Shown here one piece after another: positions 7,391 to 15,949 of a stretch of 38,936 bases of DNA. Source of the DNA: Burkholderia sp. LMG 13014 (lineage in GTDB: Bacteria > Pseudomonadota > Gammaproteobacteria > Burkholderiales > Burkholderiaceae); contig NZ_CAJNKE010000017.1 in NCBI RefSeq assembly GCF_905232215.1, forward strand, positions 1 through 38,936. The letters are read 5' to 3'. The position numbers and the translations under genes are program-made. The notes under the pieces are model-generated. The model saw only the letters and a list, made by a program, of their open reading frames with translations, ran no database searches and had not been told where the DNA came from. Within the stretch, counting starts at the first letter, position 1. Each line of letters starts with the position of its first letter.

Positions 7391-8094
7391 ACGATGCGGC
7401 ACGGCCGGCGATCTCGGCCGCCATCGGCGCGGTGCGGGTCGGGTCGAGCCGGCCGCTGGCCGGCACACCGCACGCCAGCGCGATCGACAAGCAGGCGGTC
7501 GACTCGCGCCTGTGGCTGGGCACGCTCGGCTTCGCCGGCGACGAGCAGGCCGATGCGCGGCATCACGGCGGCCCCGACAAGGCGGTTCACCACTATGCGC
7601 ACGATCACTATGCGTGGTGGTCCGCGCAGATCGGCACGCGCGACGTGCTCGCGCAACCGGGTGCGTTCGGCGAGAACCTGTCGACGCACGGTGTGACCGA
7701 GCACGACGTGTGTCTCGGCGACGTGTTCACGCTGGGCGGCGCCGTGCTTCAGGTGTCGCAGTCGCGGCAGCCGTGCTGGAAGCTCAATGCGCGTTTCGAT
7801 CATCCGCGGATGGCCGCGCTCGTGCAGCAAAGCGGCCGAACGGGCTGGTACTACCGCGTGCTGCAGGAAGGTTGGGTGGCGCCGGGCGACGTGCTCGCGC
7901 TGCATCGGCGCGACTATCCGCAGTGGCCGCTGGCGGCCGTGCTCGACGTGCTGTACCGGCGCACGCTCGACATGGCCGCACTCGACGCGTTGTGCGACGT
8001 GCAGAACCTGCCGCCCGGCTGGCGCAAGATGCTCGACAAGCGCCGAGCGGAGCGACAGGTCGAAGACTGGACGAAGCGGCTCGAAGGGCGTTGA
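7387..8094 (+). CDS. MOSC-domain protein, YiiM-like
   Basis: The protein has 235 residues with a central MOSC domain: AIDKQAVDSRLWLGTLGFAG, then DEQADARHHGGPDKAVHHY, FGENLSTHG and SQSRQPCWKLN. The cysteine in the last motif is the conserved sulfur- or metal-linked residue of the domain. The C-terminal helical tail (LPPGWRKMLDKR, VEDWTKRLEGR) matches the YiiM type. YiiM proteins reduce N-hydroxylated compounds with a molybdenum cofactor. The ATG overlaps the stop of the aldolase gene, so the two are coupled. Why it is with sugar-acid aldolases is not obvious. Confidence 0.87.
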   Translation: MNDAARPAISAAIGAVRVGSSRPLAGTPHASAIDKQAVDSRLWLGTLGFAGDEQADARHHGGPDKAVHHYAHDHYAWWSAQIGTRDVLAQPGAFGENLSTHGVTEHDVCLGDVFTLGGAVLQVSQSRQPCWKLNARFDHPRMAALVQQSGRTGWYYRVLQEGWVAPGDVLALHRRDYPQWPLAAVLDVLYRRTLDMAALDALCDVQNLPPGWRKMLDKRRAERQVEDWTKRLEGR

Positions 8095-8115
8095 CGGGCC
8101 GCGTGGCCGCGTGAC

Positions 8116-8880
8116 TCAGTGGCTCGGCAGTTCCCGCACGTCGGCGGTCGGCACCGAACCGAACGCGTCGCTCAGCGCATAGCCGATCAACTGTCGCGCG
8201 GCTGCCTCAGGCGTCGCGAGCGCGCCGCTCGACTTCAGCTGGTCGAATTTCTCGCGCATCGGGAAGTTGTCTTCGCTGGTCGAGCGGATCGTCGCCTGCA
8301 TGCCGGTATCGACGACGCCCGGCGCGACGCTGCAGATCCGCACGGCGCGGTTCGCGTCGAGCGCGACCGCACGTGCGTGGTGATCGAGTGCAGCCTTGGT
8401 CGCACAGTAGATGCTCCAGCCGGCGTACGCGTTGCGTGCCGCGCCGCTCGACACGTGCAGGATCCGGCATTCGGTCGTGGCCGATGCCGCCTGCGCGAGC
8501 GCGGCCGACAGCATCAGCGGCGCCGCGACGTTCACGCCGACCGCGCGCGCGACGATCGCCGGATCCTGCGCGGCGAGCGGGCCGATCGGATCGACGATGC
8601 CCGCGTTGTTGAACAGCAGCACGATCGACGCGCCGTCGACGAAGCGGCGCAGCGTATCGCCGGCCAGCCAGGCCGCGACGGCCGACGTGTCCGACAGGTC
8701 GAGTTCGATTTCAGCGAAACGGTCGCCGGCTTGCGACGCGAGCGACGGATGGCGGCTGCGTGACACGCCGAGTACGGCGACGCCTTCCAGCAGCAGTTGT
8801 TCGGCGAGCGACGCGCCGAGGCCGCGTGTGTGTCCGGTGACGATGGCGCGCACGTGCGGGGCGGAAGAGGATGCGGTCAT
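8116..8880 (-). CDS. Short-chain dehydrogenase/reductase
   Basis: The protein has 254 residues, with the SDR Rossmann motif TGHTRGLGAS near the N-terminus (TGxxxGxG), NNAGIVDP in the middle, the SSGAA catalytic serine region, and YCATK with Tyr158 and Lys162. The spacing is that of a classical NAD(P)-dependent SDR, closest in feel to sepiapterin reductase/benzil reductase-like proteins. It converges with the MOSC gene, 21 bp apart. The start at 8880 gives the Rossmann fold the usual short lead. The substrate cannot be told. Confidence 0.9.
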   Translation of the reverse strand: MTASSSAPHVRAIVTGHTRGLGASLAEQLLLEGVAVLGVSRSRHPSLASQAGDRFAEIELDLSDTSAVAAWLAGDTLRRFVDGASIVLLFNNAGIVDPIGPLAAQDPAIVARAVGVNVAAPLMLSAALAQAASATTECRILHVSSGAARNAYAGWSIYCATKAALDHHARAVALDANRAVRICSVAPGVVDTGMQATIRSTSEDNFPMREKFDQLKSSGALATPEAAARQLIGYALSDAFGSVPTADVRELPSH

Positions 8881-9261
8881 GGCGGTGAGCGGTTCGAAGA
8901 GGTGAACGGATGAGCGGCGTCGACGCGCGGTGCGCATGCGCGGCGGCATGGCGTGCGGGACGGGCGATGCGTAGTGTTGCGTGCGAAGGCGGTCGCGCGG
9001 CGCCGCGGACGTCGGAGTGACGCATATCGTAGCGCCCGGCTGCGCGTCGCGCAAACGCGGCCGGGAGTAAGGCGGCGGAATCCGCCGCGCGGCACCGGCC
9101 GGCCGATACGTTGGACGAAAGCCGGCTGCGGCAAGTGCGCGCGTCGGCGCGCCGTGCGCCGCCCGGCCACGCGACGCGAGCTATCATATGGCTCGCCCGT
9201 GCGCGATGCCGGACGGGCCGCGACCGTTTCCCTTCACCTGCTGCACGCTGCGACGCCACTT
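8881..9261. other. Intergenic region between divergent genes
   Basis: About 380 bases between the SDR gene (leftward) and yceH (rightward). Open frames here are short and look like coding-shadow noise of GC-rich DNA. Promoters for both genes should lie here, but no clear -35/-10 pair or palindrome stands out. Confidence 0.5.
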
Positions 9262-9969
9262 ATGAACACCACGCCGGATACGCCCACGCCACGCGCTCTT
9301 CGCGAACTCACGCCCCTCGAGGCCCGCATTCTCGGTGTGCTCGTCGAGAAACAGCACACGGTTCCGGACACCTATCCGCTGTCGCTGAATGCGCTGACCG
9401 CGGGCTGCAACCAGAAAACCGCGCGCTCGCCGGTGATGAACGTCAGCGAGGATGAAGTCACGACCGCGCTCGACGGGCTGAAGCACCTGAGCATCGTGAT
9501 GGAAGGCAGCAGCAGCCGCGTGCCGCGTTTCGAGCACAACGTGAACCGCGTGCTCGGCATCCCGAGCCAGGCGATCGCGCTGCTGACGATCCTGCTGCTG
9601 CGCGGCCCGCAGACGGCCGCCGAACTCCGCCTGAACAGCGCGCGTCTGCACGGCTTCGCGGATATCTCGTCGGTCGAGGCGTTCCTCGACGAACTCGCGG
9701 CGCGCGCGCAGCCGCTCGTCATCCGGCTGCCGCGCGCGCCGGGCGCACGCGAGAATCGCTGGATGCACCTGATGTGCGGAGAAGTGAACGTGGCCGACTT
9801 CGCAAGCGCGGATGCCGGCGGTGCCGATTCCGTGCCGCCGTCCGAATTCGAAGCGCTGAAGGCCGAACAGAAGCGCCTCGCGGATGAAGTGGCGCGGCTG
9901 AATGCGCTGGTTCTGCGGATGGCTGGCGAGCTGGGCATCGACGTCGACGCGCCAGGCGACGCGTCCTGA
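9262..9969 (+). CDS. yceH: YceH family protein (DUF480)
   Basis: The protein has 235 residues and matches the YceH/DUF480 family almost throughout: LTPLEARILGVLVEKQHTVP, then YPLSLNALTAGCNQKTAR, a second winged-helix repeat beginning QAIALLTILLLRGPQTAAEL, and a C-terminal coiled coil (FEALKAEQKRLADEVARL). The fold is two winged helices, but no function is established. The ATG at 9262 is chosen because the conserved domain starts about 15 residues in. It converges with the leftward gene ending at 10060. Confidence 0.9.
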   Translation: MNTTPDTPTPRALRELTPLEARILGVLVEKQHTVPDTYPLSLNALTAGCNQKTARSPVMNVSEDEVTTALDGLKHLSIVMEGSSSRVPRFEHNVNRVLGIPSQAIALLTILLLRGPQTAAELRLNSARLHGFADISSVEAFLDELAARAQPLVIRLPRAPGARENRWMHLMCGEVNVADFASADAGGADSVPPSEFEALKAEQKRLADEVARLNALVLRMAGELGIDVDAPGDAS

Positions 9970-10059
9970 CGTAAATGGCGGCGGCGCATGTGCATCGCCC
10001 GGCCCCGTCGCCACGCGGCCGGGCTGGCGCGCGATGTCGATACCGCCAGCACCGCCGCG

Positions 10060-11325
10060 TTACTTCAGCTTGACGCCCGGGACGAGATAACGCGCGCCAT
10101 CGGGCCTCAGGATCGGCGTGAGCGCCGCAAACGGCACATCGAGTTGCGGCCCGAGACAGGCGCCCGCCGCGTGACCGATTCCGGATACGACGAACGACAG
10201 CTTGCCGGGCGCATCGAGTTCGAACGCCAGATACTCGGGGAACACGTCGGCGCACGACAACGAAGTGCCTTCGCCGTCCGTCACTTGCAGCGCGTGTGTT
10301 GCCTTGTCACGCAACCGCGTAATGAAGCTCACCAGCGCGGGGCTCGTTCCCGGCTCGCCGTCCTTGCCCGCCGTAGTCGCGTCGATCACGCGATTCCAGT
10401 CGAGGTACGTACCACGCAGCAGGTCGAACGTGACCGGATCGTAGTGATTGTTCGGATGGGCGCCACCACAGTACGTACTGCCCGATTCGACGATGCCGAG
10501 CGCCGCAGGTGACAGCCACGTGACCGTCACGTGTTCATCGTCGTAGTCACCGAGCGAACCGGCGGCCGGCCCGTCGTCGGTGTAGCGGGTCGACGCGCAT
10601 CCGAGCGCGGCGAGACTCATCCGCCAATGCTGCTGCTCGAGCAGGCGGTTGACCCGTGCCATGACCACCGGATCGGGATGGCGGCTCAGCCGCGGATACA
10701 TGAGCTTCGTGCGCGGGTCGCGCCACATCCGGTACGCGACGGTGCCGCTTCCGATCTCGGGGCCGGCCGGCTGCGCGTGCCCGGCGAGCTTCAGCGTTGC
10801 ATAAGGCGCCTGTCGCATGTCGATGGACACGCCGCTTGCGATATCGCTGCCGACGCCGCCGGCGATGCGGTCGGTGATGGCTTCGACGGAGCCGCGCGCA
10901 ACCGCGTCGGGATCGTATTCAACGATGCGTCGCAGCGTGAAGCTGCGCGTCTTGCCGGTGCGCGCGTCGGTCCACTGGCCGCGATAGCCGTCCTTGTCCG
11001 GTGTGCCGCGCCAGGTTGCCGCTGGATGGTCGAAGTCGGCCTCGCCGCTGTCTCGCGTCATGTCGCGTACATCGTCCGGCAAAGCGCTTCGATCGAACGG
11101 CTCGACGAGCTGCGCGGGCTTGCCGTGCAGCGGAATGTCGACGCCGTACTGCGTATAGAAATAGCGGCCCGAGATCCTGCCGTCGCTCGCTGGACTGCTG
11201 TCGAGTTCCATGACGACCTCGCCGGCGCCTTGCAGCATGCCGCGATAGACGATGCGCGGCGCGGCGTCGGCTGCCCCCGCGCGCAGCGCGATCAGCACCA
11301 GCACAATCCGGATCAGTGGGCGCAT
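10060..11325 (-). CDS. Exported protein, probable DUF3298-like domain
   Basis: A 421-residue protein with a hydrophobic leader ending near GAADAAP, so it is probably periplasmic or surface-exposed. The middle has a repeated, glycine-rich, beta-type pattern describing cost-like sequence (MLQGAGEVVMELDSSPASDG). The C-terminal half includes YCGGAHPNNHYDPVTFDLLR and YLDWNRVID, similar to domains found with RsiV/DUF3298. Function is unknown. The start at 11325 overlaps the stop of the next upstream gene by one base, so they are translated together. An earlier in-frame start would remove the signal peptide from the N-terminus. Confidence 0.75.
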   Translation of the reverse strand: MRPLIRIVLVLIALRAGAADAAPRIVYRGMLQGAGEVVMELDSSPASDGRISGRYFYTQYGVDIPLHGKPAQLVEPFDRSALPDDVRDMTRDSGEADFDHPAATWRGTPDKDGYRGQWTDARTGKTRSFTLRRIVEYDPDAVARGSVEAITDRIAGGVGSDIASGVSIDMRQAPYATLKLAGHAQPAGPEIGSGTVAYRMWRDPRTKLMYPRLSRHPDPVVMARVNRLLEQQHWRMSLAALGCASTRYTDDGPAAGSLGDYDDEHVTVTWLSPAALGIVESGSTYCGGAHPNNHYDPVTFDLLRGTYLDWNRVIDATTAGKDGEPGTSPALVSFITRLRDKATHALQVTDGEGTSLSCADVFPEYLAFELDAPGKLSFVVSGIGHAAGACLGPQLDVPFAALTPILRPDGARYLVPGVKLK

Positions 11326-11747
11326 CACCAGCGGCACCCGGTCTGTTCCGATGCGTCGACATCCAACGCGCGGCCGAACGCAGTCTTCTTGCCGGTGCGC
11401 GCTTGGGTGTAGGTCATCGAATAGATGATTGCGCCCTGGGACATCATTTCGTAACGCCCGTTGATCCTGCCGTCGACCATTTCGACCCAGGTCGTCGTGT
11501 ACTGATGCGGACGGCTTTCGTCGAGCACGGCATCTTCCTCGTGCTCGATCACCAGCGGCAGCGCGGTTTTCGATTGCGCATACCGGACCATGCCGCCCGA
11601 CCATTTAACCGCATCGTCATAGTAGGTACGCATCTCGAAGCGCACGGGCTTGTCGCCCTCCGACCGGAAGCAGAACACGTCGGTGGACACCTTGGCGAAT
11701 GCCGGCAGCGACAGGCAGAGCAGCACGGTGGTGACGATTTTTTTCAT
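11325..11747 (-). CDS. Small exported protein of unknown function
   Basis: A 140-residue protein with a clear signal peptide (MKKIVTTVLLCLSLPAFA, cleavage before KVS). The mature part is rich in beta-strand-like segments (FEMRTYYDDAVKWSGGMVRY, then TTTWVEMVDGRINGRYEMMS) and has two cysteines, one early and one near the C-terminus (EQTGCRW), that could form a disulfide. No family was recognised. It overlaps the start of the larger exported gene by one base, indicating an operon. Confidence 0.75.
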   Translation of the reverse strand: MKKIVTTVLLCLSLPAFAKVSTDVFCFRSEGDKPVRFEMRTYYDDAVKWSGGMVRYAQSKTALPLVIEHEEDAVLDESRPHQYTTTWVEMVDGRINGRYEMMSQGAIIYSMTYTQARTGKKTAFGRALDVDASEQTGCRW

Positions 11748-11775
11748 GGCGTTGTGTGAGAAATGAAGCGGCACG

Positions 11776-12330
11776 TCAACCGATGCTGATCCGCGTGGCG
11801 CCCGCATCGACGAGCTGGAACAGCAGATCCTCGACGGCCGCTCCTGGCGCGGAGCCGAGATCCGCATTGACGCGCCACCCGTGCTCCGTGCGAACGGGTT
11901 CCGACAGATAGTGAACGATGGCATGCAGCCCGTCGTCGCCCGGCGTGTTCTCGTCGTCGACATCGAACCACGCGAAGAACCACGTCTTGAACGCGTCGAC
12001 CGCCGCGCTTTCGTCGAGACCGTCGGCCTCGATTGTGGCCCAGTCCCACACGAACGGGCGAATCGACACGGCCGCCGTTTCGAGGGTGAACGCGAACGGC
12101 TCGAAATCCAGCTGCGTGGTCGAATCGACCATTGCCGGCTGGCCGGCCGATTCGCCTTCGGTTGCGATGAGGTCGGACCGGCACGGCAACGCGAGCGGCC
12201 CTTCGGTTGCGAGCGTGCCGTCGGCCCGCCGGTAGGCCGGCTCGACGAATACGGCCGGTTGCGCAGCCGCTTTCGCGAGCCGGTCGGCATACGGTTGGCG
12301 GATGGCGCGGAGCAGTTCGGAGACGGTCAT
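11776..12330 (-). CDS. Hypothetical protein upstream of the exported pair
   Basis: A 184-residue acidic protein beginning MTVSELLRAIRQPYADRL and ending VDAGATRISIG. It has no signal peptide or membrane segment and looks cytoplasmic. No known family was recognised. It ends 28 bp before the small exported gene in the same direction, so the three probably form an operon. The start is uncertain: the frame stays open to about 12564, but the extra part is arginine- and proline-rich and unlike a folded protein. Confidence 0.65.
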   Translation of the reverse strand: MTVSELLRAIRQPYADRLAKAAAQPAVFVEPAYRRADGTLATEGPLALPCRSDLIATEGESAGQPAMVDSTTQLDFEPFAFTLETAAVSIRPFVWDWATIEADGLDESAAVDAFKTWFFAWFDVDDENTPGDDGLHAIVHYLSEPVRTEHGWRVNADLGSAPGAAVEDLLFQLVDAGATRISIG

Positions 12331-12733
12331 CGTGGCGTGTCGGTTGGGCTGGGAACGATCGGTCACAGGCGGGCGGTGCGCCGCGCGGCCGGCATCGCAC
12401 GACGCGGCCTTCGGTACCGGACAGCCGTGATCGTACGGCACTTCGGCAAAACGCGGACAGTCGGCCGGACGGCCGGAGCGACCTGCATCGCGCGGCGACG
12501 GGTTTAGACGTTTACCTTCAAACAATGGAAAACGTCCATCGAGCGCGGGCGCGTTGTGCTTCAATGAATCCGGTTGGTACTCCTACTAAAATTACAAATT
12601 CAGAACAACCTGGATCATTCATTCACAGGAGACAGTCGATGGCTTGGAAACGGTTTTGAAGCGGCACGCACGATGGTCTGCAGCACCGCCCAACTTCCTT
12701 CGATGAAAGCAGGTTATCCCAGGGGCTCCACCC
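12331..12733. other. Intergenic region with promoters for divergent genes
   Basis: About 400 bases. The right half (12500-12660) is markedly richer in A and T and probably holds the lipase promoter. A 7-bp inverted repeat GACGTTT (12507-12513) and AAACGTC (12530-12536), 16 bases apart, may be a regulator site. No gene is supported. Confidence 0.45.
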
Positions 12734-14050
12734 ATGTCCTCCCGACGTTTCATGATGGCCGCGGCCGCCGTGTCCGCCACGCTGGCCATCGCCGCGCCGC
12801 TGGCCACCGCCGCCGCGCCGACCGTATCCGACCCGTTCTACACGTACACCGGCACCACGCCGCTGGCATCGATTCCACCGGGCACGGTGCTGAAGACGCG
12901 CAACGTCACCTATCACGTGGCCGGCATCCCCACCGCGCTGACCGCGCAGCAGTTGCTGTATCGCACCCAAAACGCGCTGAACCAGCCGGTCGTCAACGTG
13001 ACGTCCGTGATCCGGAGCCAGGTCAGCAACGGCCAGGCCATCTCGTACCAGTCGGCCTACGATTCGCTGAACCCGTACGACGAGCCGTCGCAGGTGATCG
13101 CCGGCGACCGCGACGTGACCAAGGTCATCAACGTCGGCACATTGCTCTACAGCGCGGAATCGATTCCGCTGTCGACGCTGCTGCTGCTGGGCTACAACGT
13201 CATCGTGCCCGATACGGAAGGCCAGACGGCCGACTTTGCTGCCGGCCCCGAATACGGGATGACGACGCTCGATTCGATCCGCGCGGCGCTCAATACGCCG
13301 TCGACCGGCCTGAATCCGTCGAGCAAGGTCGCGATGATCGGCTATTCCGGCGGCGCGATCGCGACGAACTGGGCCGCGCAGCTCGCGCCGAGCTATGCGC
13401 CCGAGATCAACAGGCAGCTCGTCGGCGCGGCGGAAGGCGGCGTGCTGGTCGATCCCGCACACAACCTGCGCTATGTCGACGGCAGCATCGTGTGGGGCGG
13501 CGTGGCCGCGGCCGCGCTGGCCGGGCTGTCGCGCGGCTACGGCTTCGACCTGACGCCCTATCTCAGCGATACCGGCGTCGCCGTGTTCAAGGACATCCAG
13601 AGCCAGTCGCTCGCCTACATCCTGCCGAAGTACACGGGGCTGCACTGGGGCACGCTGTTCAAGCCGCAATACGCGAACGACATCAACAGCATTCCCGTGT
13701 ACGTGACGTATGCGAACAAGGTGAATGCGGGGCTGGCCGCATCGCCGACGATCCCGATGTTCATCGGCCAGGGCACGGCGGGCGCGCTCGATGGCACGTT
13801 CAGCAGCCAGGTAGGCGACGGCGTGATGATGGCGTACGACGTGCGCGCGCTGGCGCAGAAGTTCTGCGCGAGCGGCACGCCGGTCACGTACACCGAGTAT
13901 CCGCTCGAGCATGCGGGCGCGATCGTGCCGTGGGTGGCCGGCATGCTGCCGTGGCTCTACGACCGCTTCAACGGGAAAGCCGCACCGAGCAACTGCTGGC
14001 TGACGTCGCTGCTGCCGAGCAATTCGCTGGCGCCCGAGACGCTGCATTAG
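12734..14050 (+). CDS. Secretory lipase (LIP family, alpha/beta hydrolase)
   Basis: The protein has 438 residues with a signal peptide ending near ATAAAP. It resembles the secretory lipase family known best from Candida: LGYNVIVPDTEGQTADFAAG, the nucleophile Ser205 in IGYSGGAIA, and His393 in LEHAGAIVPW. The catalytic acid is probably Asp353 in TAGALDGTF. Paired cysteines near the C-terminus (FCASG, NCWLT) could form a disulfide. It should hydrolyse esters or lipids outside the cell or in the periplasm. The start has AGGGG upstream at good spacing. A strong terminator follows at once, so it is a single-gene unit. Confidence 0.88.
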   Translation: MSSRRFMMAAAAVSATLAIAAPLATAAAPTVSDPFYTYTGTTPLASIPPGTVLKTRNVTYHVAGIPTALTAQQLLYRTQNALNQPVVNVTSVIRSQVSNGQAISYQSAYDSLNPYDEPSQVIAGDRDVTKVINVGTLLYSAESIPLSTLLLLGYNVIVPDTEGQTADFAAGPEYGMTTLDSIRAALNTPSTGLNPSSKVAMIGYSGGAIATNWAAQLAPSYAPEINRQLVGAAEGGVLVDPAHNLRYVDGSIVWGGVAAAALAGLSRGYGFDLTPYLSDTGVAVFKDIQSQSLAYILPKYTGLHWGTLFKPQYANDINSIPVYVTYANKVNAGLAASPTIPMFIGQGTAGALDGTFSSQVGDGVMMAYDVRALAQKFCASGTPVTYTEYPLEHAGAIVPWVAGMLPWLYDRFNGKAAPSNCWLTSLLPSNSLAPETLH

Positions 14051-14083
14051 CCGCAACGCCGCGCGTGATGCGGCGCGTGGCCG

Positions 14084-14115
14084 GGCGACCCCTCGTGGGT
14101 CGCCTTTTTTCTTTT
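14084..14115 (+). terminator. Strong terminator after the lipase gene
   Basis: A perfect 8-bp stem, GGCGACCC (14084-14091), loop CTCGT and GGGTCGCC (14097-14104), is followed by six Ts and CTTTT. This is a textbook intrinsic terminator. Confidence 0.93.
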
Positions 14116-14244
14116 CGCCTGTTGATCTCCGTCGCGCTGCCGTCATGCGGCCGCGCCCGTTCCCCCGCTGCAACCCGCCGCCGCCCCGCCCGGGTGCCAT
14201 AATCGAGTCTGCCCATCATTCCAGACGTCCCCCGGAGAATCACC

Positions 14245-15375
14245 ATGCAGAACCTCGACAATCCTTCCCACGATCGCGAGGTAGGCAGCGCCGACGCGAC
14301 GCAGGACACCACCCGCATCGACGACGTCCGCATCGGCGCCGTGCGCCCGCTGATTTCGCCGGCGCTGCTGCTGGACGAACTGCCGGTGCCGGCCGCCACA
14401 CAGACGCTCGTCGAGGATACGCGCCGCGCGATCGGCGACATCCTGCACGGCCGCGACGACCGGCTGCTGCTCGTCGTCGGCCCGTGCTCGATCCACGATC
14501 ACGACCAGGCACTGGAATACGCGCGCCGTCTGAAGGTGGCCGCCGATGCGTTGAAGGACGACCTGCTGATCACGATGCGCGTCTACTTCGAGAAGCCGCG
14601 CACGACGGTCGGCTGGAAGGGCTACATCAACGATCCGCGCCTCGACGGCAGCTTCCGCATCAACGAAGGGCTGCGCGCCGCGCGGCAACTGCTGCTCGAC
14701 ATCAATGCGCTCGGCCTGCCGGCGTCGACCGAATTCCTCGACCTGCTGAGCCCGCAGTACATCGCCGACCTGATCGCGTGGGGCGCGATCGGCGCGCGCA
14801 CGACCGAGAGCCAGAGCCATCGCCAGCTCGCGTCGGGCCTGAGCTGCCCGATCGGCTTCAAGAACGGCACCGACGGCGGCGTGCAGGTCGCGTCCGACGC
14901 GATCGTCGCCGCGGCCGCGAGCCATGCGTTCATGGGGATGACGAAGATGGGGATGGCCGCGATCTTCGAGACGCGCGGCAACGACGACGCGCACGTGATC
15001 CTGCGCGGCGGCAAGAACGGCCCGAACTACGACGCCGAACATGTCGAGGCGAGCTGCGCGGTGCTGCGCAAGGCCGGCTTGCGCGAGCAGGTGATGGTCG
15101 ACTGCTCGCATGCGAACTCGAACAAGTCGCACGACCGGCAGATCGACGTCGCGCAGGATCTCGCGCGGCAGCTGGGGCAGGGCGAGCACCGGATCGTCGG
15201 CGTGATGGTCGAGAGCCATCTCGAAGCCGGGCGCCAGGACCTGAAGCCGGGCGTGGCGCTGAAATACGGCGTATCGATCACCGATGCGTGCCTGAGCTGG
15301 ACGCAGACGGAGCCGGTGCTCGACGTGCTGGCGGAGGCGGTGCGGCATCGCAGGGTGTATTCGCGGAATGCGTGA
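14245..15375 (+). CDS. aroG: Class I 3-deoxy-7-phosphoheptulonate (DAHP) synthase
   Basis: The protein has 376 residues and matches class I type Ialpha DAHP synthases (AroF/AroG/AroH group): LLLVVGPCSIHDHDQALEYA for the metal-binding cysteine, RVYFEKPRTTVGWKGYINDP for the phosphoenolpyruvate and erythrose-4-phosphate site, GARTTESQSHRQLASGLSCP, then KNGTDGG and DCSHANSNKSH. It catalyses the first step of the shikimate pathway and is normally inhibited by an aromatic amino acid; which one cannot be read here. A -10-like CATAAT lies at 14198-14203. The symbol reflects the family; aroF or aroH is possible. Confidence 0.93.
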   Translation: MQNLDNPSHDREVGSADATQDTTRIDDVRIGAVRPLISPALLLDELPVPAATQTLVEDTRRAIGDILHGRDDRLLLVVGPCSIHDHDQALEYARRLKVAADALKDDLLITMRVYFEKPRTTVGWKGYINDPRLDGSFRINEGLRAARQLLLDINALGLPASTEFLDLLSPQYIADLIAWGAIGARTTESQSHRQLASGLSCPIGFKNGTDGGVQVASDAIVAAAASHAFMGMTKMGMAAIFETRGNDDAHVILRGGKNGPNYDAEHVEASCAVLRKAGLREQVMVDCSHANSNKSHDRQIDVAQDLARQLGQGEHRIVGVMVESHLEAGRQDLKPGVALKYGVSITDACLSWTQTEPVLDVLAEAVRHRRVYSRNA

Positions 15376-15949
15376 GGTAACGGCGGCGGGTTAGCGCTCG
15401 CCGTCTTCATTTGCGGCACGTCAACGACGATTGGCGCCGAGCCAGTTGTTTCATCCCGTCGGATGCGTGCTCGCCCGCGTTTTCAACGTCGCATCGCGCG
15501 CCGGCATCCTGCCCGCGCGTCTTCCCGTCTCGATTGCCCGGTAGCCCCGGTCGGTGTTTTGTGAGCCGCTCCGTTCGGAAACGTCTCGCGAGCGTGTTTT
15601 CCTGTCGCCCGTCGCGTTCCGTTTCACTATGCGGATCGCGGGTATTGGGGCCCTTATAGTCGCATTAGTCCTACTGATTGGTGCAGAAGCATCAAATTTA
15701 GGACAAATCCTATATTCCGTGCCCGTCCGTTTAGTCAAAATCCTAATCAAGCAATGCGTTGCGATAGCCGGTGTGCCTGACACGGCGCCGGATAGGCAAA
15801 GCGCTGGAGATTCCGCAGTTGCCTGAATGATCGGGCTGCCGCTTGCAGCCCGCATCGACGAAGGGCTTCATGACAAGTCGCCTGGAATCTGACTCGAGCG
15901 AGGTTTGACTGCTCGCGAATGCGCGAAATGGATTCTATATCGATAAGTT
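15376..15949. other. Cable-pilus leader region
   Basis: About 570 bases without a gene. From about 15650 the sequence becomes clearly richer in A and T than the neighbours, which is uncommon for this genome and common at control regions of acquired surface-organelle genes. It holds two 14-bp TCCTA boxes and a further TCCTA half-site (15669-15673), a TTGACT (15905-15910) and a TATATC (15936-15941). Open frames here are short and unsupported. Confidence 0.6.
15699..15745. promoter_or_regulatory. Paired RcsB/BvgA-like boxes upstream of cblB
   Basis: TAGGACAAATCCTA (15699-15712) is a 14-bp inverted repeat with 5-bp arms. A second 14-bp element, TAGTCAAAATCCTA (15732-15745), shares 11 of 14 positions and starts 33 bp later, about three helical turns. 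Both resemble the RcsB-type box (TAAGAATATTCCTA; the first matches at 10 of 14 positions). The response regulator of this cluster has an RcsB-like DNA-binding domain, so these are plausible CblR sites. Binding has not been shown here. Confidence 0.55.

Noticed and set aside
12573-12577. TCCTA motif upstream of the lipase as another CblR box
   Set aside because: Only one half-site is present and no matching left arm was found within the 14-bp layout.
12574-14202. Second long plus-strand frame overlapping the lipase gene
   Set aside because: It is a shifted frame with extreme arginine content and no motifs; the lipase frame has a signal peptide and catalytic motif.
15411-15826. Short frames in the pilus leader region
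   Set aside because: Base composition and codon use do not match coding DNA, and they overlap the probable regulatory boxes.
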